Part shown: in pieces, positions 11,300-24,920 of the stretch
Layout of the letters: every line of letters begins with the position of its first letter
Numbering within the stretch: the first letter of the stretch is position 1
Program-made: the position numbers and the translations under genes
Notes under the pieces: model-generated
The model's database searches: none
Told to the model about the DNA's origin: nothing
Seen by the model: the letters and a program-made list of their open reading frames with translations, nothing else
Assembly (NCBI GenBank): GCA_012064385.1
Contig: QRDG01000059.1
Location: 1,187,973-1,251,972, forward strand
Reading direction: 5' to 3'
Length of the DNA stretch: 64,000 nt
Source: Puccinellia tenuiflora
Taxonomy: Eukaryota; Streptophyta; Magnoliopsida; Poales; Poaceae

Positions 11300-11981
11300 G
11301 AAGGTCGAAGGCGACCTATCCTCCCAACGTGACCACTTCCCTCGCTGGGAGGAACAATTCAGAGCTACCAAGTCCCGGTACCGACTTGTCGGCGAGCCAG
11401 CGAGCTAGGCTCGACCTCACAGCGCAACCGCACAGTACGGGTCAAAAAAATATGTTTTTTTTTTCATGAAACGACTTTGTGAACAAATGCGAAATTTTAT
11501 TTCCATTTCTTCTAGATATTTCTAAATCTGTTTTCGAAATACCGGGTGCAACCTGGATGCAGTGAATTTCATGTCGACCGGTTGTTACTTAGACATGCTT
11601 TTTTGTGTGTTAAAAACTAAATGTCACGTCTAATTAATAGGAGATCTTGTTCGAATATACGCCGCATTAATGACTATGGAATTTGCCGGACCGCTAGACA
11701 TGTGCATTGGTTAGCAGCGTGGACATCATATATAAAACAAAGAGGAATAGACATGCAGATGCCAAGGTGCAAGCAACTGGCCACAAATCTTTGCCAGTAT
11801 CAAAGCCAGGAGATTAACACCCTGTAAGTTACACTAATCAAAGCGATCTGTAGGCATCAGTATCTTATCCCTGCAGTTTTGTACGTCAATAGGAGCTAAT
11901 CCGCCGTGGACATTCCTGGCTTGGCTGTGAAAACCCAAACACTACGGATAAAAGAAGTGCACCGCTATTGTGTGACTATAA
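11300..11981. other. Intergenic DNA with a decayed Mutator-like end
   Basis: Around 11440-11560 the sequence resembles one end of the Mutator MITE family at 32330-32689 (a TTTTCGAAAT...GGGTGCA...TGCA pattern). The short string TGAAAACCCAAACACTA near 11930 also occurs near 1387 in the duplication. No gene is supported. Confidence 0.4.
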
Positions 11982-12584
11982 GATCATCTCCACTCGTCGC
12001 CCCCAAAGCTCCCCCCATAGTCCTATGGGACGCCCCAAGCGAAAAAGGCACCCAGTCGCGCGTCCCATAGGCCGATCTCGTCCGGGGCGGCCCGTTATTT
12101 CGTCCGGCGCTACCAGCCCAACCCAGCGCGCCGGGGGTGTTGCGGTAGCGCCGGACGAAACGACGCGCGCCGTCACGTCGGATACGGACAAGCGGGCCAG
12201 TCCCGTCAGTGGGAGAGGCGAATCCAACATATTTTTCCCCGCCGCGCATGCAGTTCATTCGCCCGCCTCCCACCGCCGCCATCTGGGTCGCTGCTCCCAC
12301 CTCCGCCTACCCCCGGTGGCGAATCTCGCCAGACTCGGAATACCGCTTTCACGCCGACCCTCCTCCGTCTGGCTCCGGGTCCTCCGCCGCGTCGAAGTTC
12401 GTCGCCGCGACTAGAAAATCCTTCGGCGACCTCGCGCACCCACCTGCACCGAAGGTGTTCGACGGTTTGAGTGGTAGGCACCGTTTTCCTATTTTTTCCT
12501 GGCGCCGGCTGTCGACGTTTCGTTGATCAACGTGCTTTCATTCTGATAGATGGACACCGGCGATGAGATGGCGATGCACCTGAT

Positions 12585-15500
12585 TGTGGGGACGCCGGAC
12601 TAGCTGTCCGAAATACCCGTTATGCTTAACACAACGATCCCATGATCAGTCTGTCGTTGCGCATAAATTAAACTGAATACCAAAGTTTACATCCATTACA
12701 GTACCGAATTTAAGTCTTTACAACAAAAGGGTCACGAGGACCATAGTCTTACATAAATGCCTCAGAGGGCTTAACATTCTTCAAGCAGCGGAGTAGCAAC
12801 AATCGTCATAGGCTAATGCCTTAACAATCCTACAGACAGCTGGCTGATGAAGATCCCTAGTTCGCATTATCGGCGTCGTAGTCTCCATCTTCATATGGCT
12901 CCTCAAAGTCTGGCCAAGACAATAGCCAGGGACGAAACCAATATGAGTACATTTGAATGTACTCGCAAACCACCCGGTATTAAATTATTGGCAAGATTAA
13001 TGCATACTCTTTAGATGGGAGGCTCTAGGGGTATCTCTATGTTTTATAAAAGCATTTTATTTTAAGAAAAGATATCTCCATATCTTTGTTGAAAAGATAA
13101 GACACTTGAAAAAAGAAGAAGTTTCTTTTTGATAAAAATAGTTTCTCTTCAAAAACTCCTCCGGTGGGATCACGGCCTGTCGTGAAACCTTCCCCTTCCC
13201 TTCTCTTCATACTGATCCCTTGGTATGATACCAACAACACCTACATTTTAGAAAAATCAAAACCTTGCACATGGGTCTAAGTAGGGCCTTCCAACTGTCC
13301 ATAACCGAGGACTCGGCTATTCGAATAGTTTTAAACTCTGCAGAGATTGTACACTTTACCCACACCATCCGGTAAACTCACCGTGTCTGCCACGTCCCGC
13401 CATACCAGGTGTATGCGAAGTTGAGTAACCGGCCATAGCCTTTTACTTGCTCATCCTAGTATAGGACCCTTCCCTTATGAATATTCTGCCGACACCCAGT
13501 CCGGTCTCCCGTCGAAGCCCTGGGTGTGAGGACTCATAGTTTTTCCTGGCGGTGCATACGGCAATCCTTATACCCCCACTATGTTGAAGGACCCAGGTCA
13601 GGGGAGGCCACCGAGCCAACCCCTCATGAAACGGAGCATCTCCGCTGTTGAGGTATCCCATACTAAGACAAACAAACTACTTAGCTAAGCCCCGTCCCAT
13701 ATGGAGGGTAATGTGGTCGCACAGGGTATGGTTGGTCGACGTAAGTACTAAGACACAATGTGCATTTTCTCAAAATCCTCCATACTCCATTCTTACTCCA
13801 TTTCCAAAAGCTACTCATTTAGCAACATCTTGGGTAAAACACAATTTCACCCAAAGATTTTCATAAAGAGGGTTTTTGAATAAAACAATGGTTTTTCCCA
13901 ACCTAGAATTTTCCATTTCTCTAACTAAACACTTCTATATAAGAGGGGCCTAATCATGGCATATAACTTAGTTAATACTTAAAAAGGGTTTTAGTGGCAC
14001 ACACCACTTGAAAAACATTTCATGCACCTTAACATAAGTAAAACATGCTTAGTAAAATAACAGGACAAAGGGGTATGATCAAATGGATTGCTTGCCTTGG
14101 TCAGCAACTTGTCCCTGGTCTTGATACTCTTGATCAAAGAAACCTCCTTCCTCGAAATCCTTAGCAACGCTCTCGTCTAATCGTCGTTAACAAACAAAAC
14201 ACACAATCACACCACCACTCAAAAAAACATCACAATAACACAACTACAATCCTATAGGCAGATACGGCCTTACTAAATCACAACATTTGGATTTGGTATA
14301 TTTGAACTCATATTACTCTTATTATTAATATTAATGTGAATAGGCAGAAATTCACTATACCACGAATTTAGCCATGAGTTAATTTCTGCTGTTCAGAAAA
14401 TTATGCCCTTTTAGCGAAAACTAATACTTGTTAAATGTGAGCTAACAAAATTTGATTGGGTCCATTTCAGTTAATAGATTGGCAGAAATAATGTGCTTAG
14501 TACAGAAGCTTATTATGTCAAGTTTTAGGGCTAATCTATTTTATGTTAAACAGAAAATTATGAAATTTTAAGGGTATCTAGATATTTATAATACAGAGCT
14601 AGCAAAATTGGCGTCATGTCATTTGGACACTAAAAAATTCATGTTATAATTTAAACAGTACAGAAATGAGTCCAACTACAAATCTGGATGCCATTTAATT
14701 TATGTTCCTCAATTTAATATGAAAATTTTATGGTAGCTAGAGTTTCTCTGGACTAAGCTAACAAAATTGGATTCACATTACTTGGGAATTTAGAGCATCA
14801 GAAACAAACAAGTTGAGCTATTAAACCTTCTGTTGTAATTATTTTACCATTTGATTAATATTAACTCAATTAATGTGGGACCAGTGCCATTGGATAGATA
14901 ATTTAACAATCTACCCCATGCACTAAATTTCATAATTTTTTGAGTGTACCAATATCTAGATATTTAAATCCTAAAACAGGTCCAGATTTGAAAATTTTCA
15001 GTTTTATTACATAAAAAGGAAAAGGCCCGGGTGAAAATGCTCTAACGGGCCGGCCCACGGGATTTTTCCCGCATCGGAAAAATTCAAAACCCTGACGGGT
15101 GGGTCCCGCCTGTCAGTGGCTCTTTAAACCCGAAGGGGCATGCGGCCGTGGGATCTAAAAGGGACGGCCGAGATTAGATCTGGCGTGAAGGGGTGAGTAC
15201 CGTTGGATCAGGATCCAACGGCATGTGACCGTCCCGCCGGCGACGACCTAAAACGGGTGGCGCTCGTGCCCTAGACGGCGGAGGGAAGCACGTGAGCTCA
15301 TCTAGAGGGCTCGGGAGGCGATGGAGTCGACGGCGGCGTGGTGCGGAGGCTCGGGAAGACGACGGGTTGACTCGCGCGTGCTGGGGAGGTCTCGGTCGAC
15401 GGTTGCAGGTCCGTGCCGAGCTCGGGACGGACTCCTTGCCGGCGAGCTCCTCGGGGCCGAACCTGGACAGGGAAAAGACGGCGTGTGAGCGGCCGGTCGA

Positions 15501-17151
15501 GAGAGGGAACGGAGAGGTGAGAGGGCAGAAAGAAAAAGGGCAGCGTGGCCGTGTGGCCGTCGTCAACCTCGGCGGTTGCCGAGCGTGGACGAGCTCGAGC
15601 TCCACGTCCAGCGGCGTCTTCAGCGGTCACTCCGCCCTCCTGGCGGTGCAGAGAGGTATAGTGAGTGAGGGAGAGTGGAGGAAGCGGTGCGGTTTGCCTC
15701 GGGGGCTCGGGGTGGCTTTTTATAGCCGAGGACGGGCTCACGGTGGACCCGGTGTGGCGAGCGTGCTAGGGTGAGGGAGAGCACGCCATGCGCGGTCCGG
15801 GCGGCGCGGTGTCGCCCACGGCGCGCGGCTACGGTTTAAAGAGGCGAGGTGAGCGCGGGAAGGACCTCGCTCGAGCTCGGGGTGGTGCGGGTCCAGTGCG
15901 CAGGCAAGGTATTCGACAGCGGGTACGGGGCAGGTGCGGCACAGGGCGTCGGCGACGCGAAGGTGGGGTGAGCCATGTCAGCTATCCGCGGGTGCTGGTG
16001 CAGTGGTGAGGGCTAGGGTTTAGTGATGGTTCGGGAACACCAGCGGCGACCACGGCGCGGCGGGCACGGAAGGGACGAGCATGATTACGTCCATAGGAGA
16101 GGGTCGGGCGGTTGGGCCGGTGTCTGCGGGAGAGAGGAGAGACATGAGAGTGTGGCGGCACGGCCACGGGGTGCGAGGGTGAGAGGGAGCGAGCTGGACA
16201 GCGCCGCGGCCGAATCGGGCGGCTGCTGTGTCGGGATGGTGCTGAGCGAGGGAGAGAGAGCTGCGGCTTGGTGGGGGGCCTAGCTTGGCTCCAAGGGGAG
16301 CGGCAGACACCCGTCAGGGGCGAGGGGGCCAGTGGGAGAGGGAGTGCGAGGGAGAGGGAAGGTGCGGCATGGCAGCTCGGGCTGCCATGTCTCTCCACGA
16401 TTCTGTCGGCCTTAACTCATAAATGCAAGTGCAAGTGGATGGACTAGGATAGGGGAGGTAAGAGAAGTGAAAAGGTACTGGGCTGCTGCATCCTTGCCAC
16501 GGTTTGGTCCAATTTTTGAAAAGCTTCGGTTTGTGCCCATAAGGTGTTTGATAGAATGTCTCTGTGAAGTTTTGAATTTGTTTAAATTAAAATTTGCTTG
16601 TATTTGGGTTTAGAAGGGTGTTAGAAGTTTCCCCTAATTTTCCTGAATTTTTGGGAGAGAAGAAAGTGAGGTTTCCTTTGATGGCCGAATTTAAAAAGTA
16701 GAATTTGAATTCTTGTAATTAAATTCGTATTTTAGGAAAATAACTTAGAATGGTGAACCAAAGTAGGAGGTGGGAGGTTAAATTACTTCCCTCTGGTTTT
16801 TGGCACACAAGACTCATTTTTCTAAAAAGGAATTTAGTATAGAAGGTAAGGTTTAGAGAGAAAAAATTCCTTCTCATACTCTCCTTTCAAAATTAGGGTT
16901 TTTGAGTAGTTAGGGATTTTTATTTTATTTCCAAGTCACATTCCAATTTTATGATCAGGTTGGTCAATTGAGTAATTGTGGAGTAGATAAATATCCAGAC
17001 AAGAAAAATTCAAAATAGCAAACAAGCATCACATGAAATAATAGAAGGCTAAACATGCATCACATGAAATAATAGAAGATTTTTGTTGGTTCTAAATTTT
17101 TGACTCCTCATATAGGGGTTTTCTCTGGTTACAAAATATTGGGATGTGACA
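12585..17151 (-). mobile_element. Solo LTR of a Ty3/Gypsy (probably Tekay-lineage) retrotransposon
   Basis: On the minus strand the LTR opens TGTCACATCCC and closes GGCGTCCCCACA. The 5-bp target duplication CTGAT is exact (12580-12584 and 17152-17156). At 4567 bp it is very long, and no internal region, primer site or second LTR is present, so I read it as a solo LTR left by LTR-LTR recombination. A GC-rich block (about 15.0-16.4 kb) sits in the middle. A palindromic GAGTAC/GTACTC pair lies 360 bp from the LTR end, as in the chromovirus LTR at 43159. Long open frames on both strands of the GC-rich block are compositional artefacts. Confidence 0.8.
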
Positions 17152-18422
17152 CTGATCATGCAAGAAGAAGACGATATCAACGCCGAGGAAGATGAGAGCA
17201 TAGCAATTCTCGCTTGTCTTGCGAAGATGCAAATTGAAGAGGACACCAATGCCAACCACAAACGAGGAGGTTCAAAGTTTGGGAGGAGGAAGAGCAAGTT
17301 GAGGATGAGAGTGGAGGGTCATTGCATGCTATATGGCGATTATTTTGCCGAAGATCCAAGATTTGACGAAAAGGATTTTCGTTAGAGATTTTGGATGAGC
17401 AGAAAGTTGTTCATGAGATTGGTGCAAGGTGTGCGGGAGCATGACACTTGGTTCAGGTTGAAGAAGGACGCTATGGGAACAGTTGGCTTCTCTTCAATTC
17501 AGAAGTGCACACCTACGATGAGGATGATTGCATATGGAGTTCCTGCAGATAATCAAGACGACTATCTACGCATGTTGGAGTCTACAACTCTCAAAGCGAT
17601 GTACAGATTCGCTAGAGCGGTGGTGGCTGTGTTTGGCCCCCACTATTTGCGGGGACCAAACAAAGAAGAAACAGCGCACATCTTGGCAACGAACAAAGCA
17701 AGAAGATTTCCTGGAATGCTTGGAAGCATCGATTGCATGCATTGGAACTGGAAGAACTGCCCATATTCTTGGCAAGGACAGTTCAAAGGTGGCCACAAAG
17801 CACATTGCAGTGTGATCCTTAAAGTTGTGGCCGATTATGAGACGTGGATTTGGCACGCTTTCTTTGGCATGGCAGGATCTCACAATGATATCAATGTGCT
17901 GCAGCGCTCTCCGGTGTTTGCGAGGCTTGTTGAAGGTCAAGTTCCTCCGGTGAACTATGAGATCAACGGCCATACCTACACCAAAGGGTACTACCTAGCC
18001 GATGGCATCTACCCAAAGTGGTCTACCTTTATGAAGACAATCTCTGCACCGCTCGGTAACAAGAAATCTTGCTTTGCCTCAGTACAAGAGAGTACAAGAA
18101 AGGATGTCGAGCGTGCATTTGGAATTCTCCAGCTGTAATTTGCTATTGTGTGGTACCCTGCTCAAACTTGGTCAACCGACGAGATGGCGGAGATCATGAA
18201 TGCATGTGTCATCATGCAGAACATGATCATTGAGGATGAGCGTGAAGATCCAGTGAGTGATGTGGACGAGCATGGAAATAGTATCTATTATAATCGGGGT
18301 GATCTCGTTGACGAAATTGGACACAATGTGGCAGCGGATTGGAGTGATTTCATCGCCATGCATATAGTGATTCGAGATGAAGGTGCCCACAATCAACTCC
18401 AAAATGATCCAGTGGAGGATTT

Positions 18423-20192
18423 TGTAGGGGTCGTTGCATAGAAAACAAAAAATTTCCTACGTAACAAGCGTAAGAAACCCGACGATCTAGATCTATTAGA
18501 TGAAGGTAGCGAGAAGGAGATCCAATCTCTTACCCTCGAAGAACGAACAAAGCCTTTTGTCGATGCAGGGGTTGGTATGTCGATCCCCGCAACTAGACTC
18601 ATCTAGTCGCGAGGAGATGTATTATCCGATCCGAGATCCAATCCGATGGAGCACCGCATGAGCAGCACCTCCGCGGTATCCACATGTACAGCTCGATGAA
18701 GACTTCCTCTCCTTGATCTCGCAAGCGAGGAGGAAGTGGCTCGCGAGGAGGAAGTGGCTCGCGAGATTCCAGCAGCACGACGGTATGGTGGTGGATATGG
18801 TGGAGAAATTCCTGCAGGGCTTCGCCAAGCGACTGCTGGAGAGAGGAGGGAGGTGGGAGAGGGAGGCGGCGGCTAGGGTTCAAGGGTGGTGCGCCCCAGC
18901 CCTCCCCTCCTCCTTTTATAGGCGTGGGGGCAGCCCTTGCCCCTCCCCCAAGTCCTAGGGGCGGCGGCCAAGGGGTAACTTGCCCCCCAAGGCGCCCCCC
19001 TTTAAGGGTTAGGGTTTCCCCTATAGGGCTAGCCGCATGGGCCCTTTGGGTGATGGTGCGGCCAGCCCATGTGGGCTGCTGCACCTACCCATGGCCCATG
19101 TCGACCCTATGGACAGGTGGGTCCCACTCTGGAACCTTACGAAACCTTCTAGAACTTTTCCGATACCCTGTCGAAAAATTCCTGAACTTTTCTAGAACCT
19201 GAAAACCACTTTCCTTATATGAAACTTTATCTCTGGACTCTTCTGGAGCTCCTCGTGATATCTAGGATCTCATCCGAGACACCGAATCAACATTTGATTA
19301 CATCATTTAGTTATCTCACTAAAACCCTAGCTATATCGAAGCCTTAAGTGTGTGACCCTACGGGTTCGAGAACATGTAGACATGATCCGATCAATAATCA
19401 ACAGTGGGACCAGGATGCCCATATTGACTCCTACATATTCAACAAAATTCCTTATCAATTGAACCACGATGCCGGAGATTCTTAATCTCATATACGATTC
19501 CCTTTGTCTCATGATATTTAATTTGCCCGAGATTTGACCGTCGATATCTCCATATCTAGTTCCATCTCGTTACCTGGCAAATTCTCTTTACTCGTCCATA
19601 ATATAGGATCTCCGTGATTACTCCTAATCACATGTTTGCAAACTTTCCAGATGCTATATTACCGAGTGGGCCCAGAGATATTCTACTCCGTCACATGGAG
19701 GGACAAATCCCACTCTTGATACATATCACCCAACAACCTACCATCAGAGATACCTGAAATCCACCTTTATAATCACCCAGTTACGAAGTGATGTTTGATG
19801 TCCACAAAGTATTCCTCCGGTAAGCGGGAGTGATATAATATCATGGTCTAAGGAAACTATACTTGGCATATACTAAAAGCGTTGGCAATGAAACTGTGTG
19901 ACACGATCAATTGCAACTCTTTATTATTGGGTCTTGTCCATCACATCATTCTCCCAATGATTGACTCCGTTATCAAGTGACTGTAACAAGTCCATGGTTA
20001 GGAAACTCTAACCATCTTTTGACTAACGAACTAGTCCAGTAGAGACTTACTAGGGACATCTGGTTGTTTATATTACACACATGTATTATGTTTCCGGTTA
20101 ATACAATTATAACATGGATAATAAACTATTATTATAAACATGAATATGCTAATAAACCATTTTATTATTGCCTCTAGGGCATATTCCCAACA
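18423..20192 (-). repeat. 3' LTR of the Copia element
   Basis: This 1770-bp LTR aligns along its length with 24921-26675, with visible point differences and small indels (for example the doubled GAGGAAGTGGCTCGC motif near 18727-18755, single in the other LTR). The divergence implies an insertion older than that of the chromovirus at 39965. Confidence 0.88.
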
Positions 20193-23034
20193 GTCTCCCA
20201 CTTGCACTAGAGTCAATAATCTAGTTTACATTTTCTCGATCCAACACCCATGGAGTCTCAGTGCTGATCATGTTTGCTCGTGGAAGAGGTTCTGTCCGTG
20301 TTCTGTACTATACAGTTCTTTATGTTCCTTGCAAAACGTCAATGTCACCTACTTTGACATGACTTTATCATCACATGATAAACCTCATATCATCACATGA
20401 TAAAACTCATCATCATATGATGAATATAATATATATTTGGTTACAGAGTGAGACTTTCGTTTCCCTTTTATGCCTACATGACGTATGATCAGTTAAAAGA
20501 ACTTTCACATAGCATGTGCACCCGGAACTCACTCAATCTTGAAACAGAATTTCTCAAACAAAATATTATATCTTTTAATCCTTGAATTAATCATATACTC
20601 ATATATGTTGTAGACTCAACAAATTGACAGTGCTATCCAAGTCACTTCGATATTTTCGATCACGTTTTCGCTGCGCTTCTGCCTTCATGAGATCTCCATC
20701 TAGTTTGGTGTCATGATTTCAACCAAGTCTACCAATATCTAGATTCAGTCATCTCATCTCCATGTTGAAATGACTCCTCATTCCTAACACGTTCTTCTAA
20801 CCAAGAACTCAGGTCACATTTCGTCAAATACAAAACTATGGTTCTTATATGTTTAGACCTATGAACAATTCATAACGAATACTAACATATCCTCCAACCA
20901 TTATTTTTGTATCGAAAATAAACTTTATGTTTCACCTATCTTTAACAAGTAATGAACCCTTCTTCACTTGTTCCATTTTGAACTCCTTCAAAACCTTATT
21001 TAGGTTAAACATCCTGACTCATTTAACGACAAAATACGCATCTATCTCCATAGATATTTGACATTCAAATTAAACTTCACAAGTTATGCGTTTGGTTTCT
21101 GAAATATTTACAACATTTATGAAATCTCTATTTCACACAAACAAGATGTTGTAAACTCCCACTCAAATATACACCATATACATATTAAATTGTGAAACCA
21201 CTTTGGCTCCCACTCAGAAATATGTTATCCTTATATTTGACCATGATTAACTAGCTCCCACTCAAACATATGTCACCAAATATTTTGATCATGGAAAATA
21301 GTTTCTGCTCTAACTTAACATATGTCACCACATATTTTAATTAGATCCCACTCAGTTTCTTATGCACTTTCTCGATATTTTGGACACCTCCAAAATTCAT
21401 AATTAACTTTTAAAATCCGAGAACTCATATACGAAACACTAGTACTTTGCTAGCTTTAAGTTTTATTTACTCTCTACAAATCCCCTTTTGAGGAATAAAT
21501 ATGTGAAACACCACATTTACAAAATCAAGCAACAATTACTTTGTGATTTAAACTTAACATAGGATGACTCTTAGTCACTTTCGTATTTAAGGCTTCTATT
21601 TCTTCTTTGTAGTTTCGTAGGTATGTCTTGTTTCTGAAACATGACAAGTAAATCATGAATATTATTTTGCAACATGGCAAAATTATATATTCTTGAACCC
21701 TACTACTTTTAGAAAAACTGAATTCGAATTCAATGATTATCATCATTAATTCCTCCTTTCATGTGTCAAGTAAAACCCCAACAGAAACACTTTCTGCTGT
21801 GCTACTCGATACATTAAAGTCAAGGTCAATAACCTTATTTCTGTTTCTCATTTATTCCAGCAACTCTTTTATCAATGAAACCCTTTCATGATAAACCACT
21901 AAAATACTTAGCACAACCAACAAATTGGTTTGCCCCTTTTAGTCACATATTGCGGAATCACATTCATAGTCACACATATGAATATACTACAACATTATTC
22001 GCAATGGTCTCTAATTATTTCATAATTAATGAAACCACCTTTTCTCATAACTCATATGAAAAATATATGCGAATCATACATAGACCCTTATTCCTAAACA
22101 GAGTATTTATCAAATAAATCTAAGTGCTATTTTATTAAACCTCGAAATAAAACCCTTCTTTGAGACCACACAATATCGAATAGTGCATGATTACGATATC
22201 TTAGGACATATCAAACGCCTTTGAAATATTTTAAACATTGTAATTTGTGATAACACTTCTCACAAGCCCGCATACTAACATATAACTCAAATATTTTGTC
22301 TCTTTTGATCAAATCATAAAGACTCAATTTTCTTGTTAGCCTAATATCCTAAACTCCAGAATTTTATTTGATCTCATCAAATATCATAACTCGAATAAAT
22401 ACACCTATTTAATCATTTCATTTATGATGGAGCACACAAAATAATGACATCTAACATTTGCTGAAAATACAACCAACACTTGTGTTTATTTTCGGCAACT
22501 CATGGCACTCTTCCAAAAGGTGGCATTTTAGTCACACTCCTTTTATAAGGCGCATTGATAAAACAACAAAATGTTTATTCAATGTTTAGCACGACTAAAA
22601 CAATTGTCATTATTAAGTTTTGGATATCTTTAGTATGTCCCATATTTTATAAATGTTTAACTAATCATCGTCTACATTATAAAAAGGACAATAATCTCAT
22701 AATCGAAACGTGATCATCAAAAAGAATTACTCATGAAAATAGAACAACCACTTGTTTTTAACATGAATAACCGTCTCACAACCGAGACACACTAATTTAA
22801 AGATCACACTTAATTCGATTACAAAAAATCATTCAAATCCTCTAATAAAAAACGATAAATGTAGAAGTAGAATGTTGCCAGCACCAACTCCTTGATTGCC
22901 ATCATCCCGCGATATCCACTCAGTCCATCCATTGCACTTCTCAAATGGCAGGTCCTGTTTTCATAAAACAGTACAAGTATCAAATACTTCGCCACAAGTG
23001 TAAAAAGGACATTTAACCGTTTATAACTCGTGTA
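20193..23034. other. Non-coding internal region of the Copia element
   Basis: This is about 2.8 kb of AT-rich DNA where pol would be expected. No frame shows integrase, reverse transcriptase or RNase H motifs. Starting with the true polypurine tract, CTCCCACT recurs at 20195, 21156, 21207 and 21255, with TCCCACT at 21346, often followed by CAAAYATAT-like sequence. Confidence 0.65.
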
Positions 23035-23677
23035 TCAAAATATACCTTCTGCATTGATAACTTCTTCTGCTATGGGTTCCACTTTTACATGACGCAGCCG
23101 AGACACAAACTCACAGAAAGTGACCGAATCCCTTCCCATGACATAGTCCCTGACATAATTCTTGAAGCTGGGGGGGGGGGGGGGGGGGAAGCGAGCGCAG
23201 CACCCCATCTGTCGCGGATTCATCCGTCATAAAGTAGTCCCAAACAAGCACTAGACGGTGATGAATCTCATACATCTTCCTCAAGTGTTGTTCCAAACAA
23301 GTGTTCTCTTCAATCTTGAGTGAAAGAAACTCATTCAGATTCTCAAACCTCGCAATTCTGACTTGTGCTATGAACCTTTCTTTTAGCTCATCAACAATCT
23401 CATTGGCACGCAAGTATTCGAATTGACTACTCATGTCAGAATTCATGCAGGTGCGCATCAACCACTCAACTTGTAAGTAAGTGGTTTAATGGCGAAGCCA
23501 TTCTATGTGCTCTTCCTCAGTTACAGAAGCGTTGGGTTTATCTCCTATTGGTTCTTCTAGCACGTCAAGCAAGTCATTGGCGCGTAGGACTTCACATAAA
23601 AGCAGGTACCACTCGATAAAGTTTGACCCATCTAGACGCAGCTCCTCGGCCATGGAAAGACGACCATAGTCGGCCAT
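23035..23677 (-). pseudogene. Copia gag remnant
   Basis: On the minus strand the frame opens MADYGRLSMAEELRLDGSNF and has the layout of Copia gag: LDGSNFIEWYLLLCEVLRAN, then DLLDVLEEPI, a middle helical segment (ANEIVDELKERF), and SFKNYVRDYVM near the end. An in-frame stop interrupts it at 23486-23488. A 19-base G run on the plus strand (23170-23188) shifts the frame within the LRSLPP..SFKN segment. The CCHC zinc knuckle is not seen before the stop after EGIF at 23035. Gag would form the virus-like particle; this copy could not make a full protein. Confidence 0.75.
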
Positions 23678-24920
23678 GATCTAAAAGGATTTTTGCAAAG
23701 ACATCTTTAAGACTTTTGTTTATGATAATTTTAGTTCATCTTAATAAAAATTACTACATGAACTCCCACTAAACTCAACATCTCTCTGGTTGTTTTAGGG
23801 ACACACGATCCAAATTCACTACACCACAACCGATCATTACGTGAGATGATGTAGCTTCAATGGTGAACAACTCAGTGTTGATCATATCATTTATATGACT
23901 CGTGTTTAACCTTTCGGTTCCGTGTTCCCGAGGCCATGTCTGTACATGCTAGGCTCGTCAAGATTTACCGTAGTATTTCCGCATGTGTAAAACTGGCTTA
24001 CACCCGTTGTATGTGGACATAGAATCTATCACACCCGATCATCACGTGGTGCTTCAAAATGACGAACTTTTGCAACGGTGCATACTAGGGGAGAACACTT
24101 TATTATCTTGATATTAACGTGAGAGATCACCTTATCATGCTACCGTCGCGATCACATCTAAGCAAGCAATAAGGTGCATAAAAGGATTAACATCACATGC
24201 AATTCATAATTGTGATATGATATGGCCTTTTCTTCTTGTGCCTTTGATCTCCATCTCCAAAGCACCGGCATGATCTCCATCGTCTCCGGCATTGTGGCGC
24301 CTCCTCCATGGTTGCCATCACCAACTATTGCTACTCTTAGCGATAAAGTAAAGCAATTACATGGTGATTCATTGACACGCAGGTCACATAAAATAATAGA
24401 CAACCATATGGCTCCTGCTGGTTGCCGTACTCATCGACATGCAAGTCGTGAAAGATTACAAACATGATCATTGCATACATTATCACAAATCACACATTGG
24501 CTATACCACATCACAAACCCTGCAAAAACAAGTTAGACGCCCTCTACTTTGTTTATGCAATTTTTTACGTGGCTTGGGTCAACGAGATAGAACCGTTCTA
24601 ATCTACGCAAAAACCACAACGGTGATATAGAAGTTGCTTATTTACTCATCCTTTTTAAAGGCCTTCCATTGCAGATCGCATCTCACCATAGCTAGAGAAA
24701 CAGACACCCGCCAGCCACTTATGCAATACAAGTTGCATGCCAATCGTGGAACCGGTCTCTCGTGCGTGGACGAGTAAAGTTGGTCCGGGCCGCTTCAATC
24801 CAACCATCCAACAAGATACGAAATACACGCGAGAAGGTAGCAACAAAAACATCAACGCCCACAACTCCTTGTGTTCTAATCGCACCAACATCTACGAATA
24901 GATCTAGACTCTGATACCAC
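23678..24920 (-). other. 5' leader of the Copia element
   Basis: This untranslated leader lies between the primer-binding site (24909-24919, minus strand TGGTATCAGAG) and the gag start at 23677. It probably holds packaging and dimerisation signals, but none can be pointed to. Open frames here have no family signature. Confidence 0.55.

Noticed and set aside
15170..16400. Long open frames on both strands in GC-rich DNA (up to 160 residues)
   Set aside because: They overlap in several frames, are Pro/Arg/Ala-rich without domains, and lie within the solo LTR; composition explains them.
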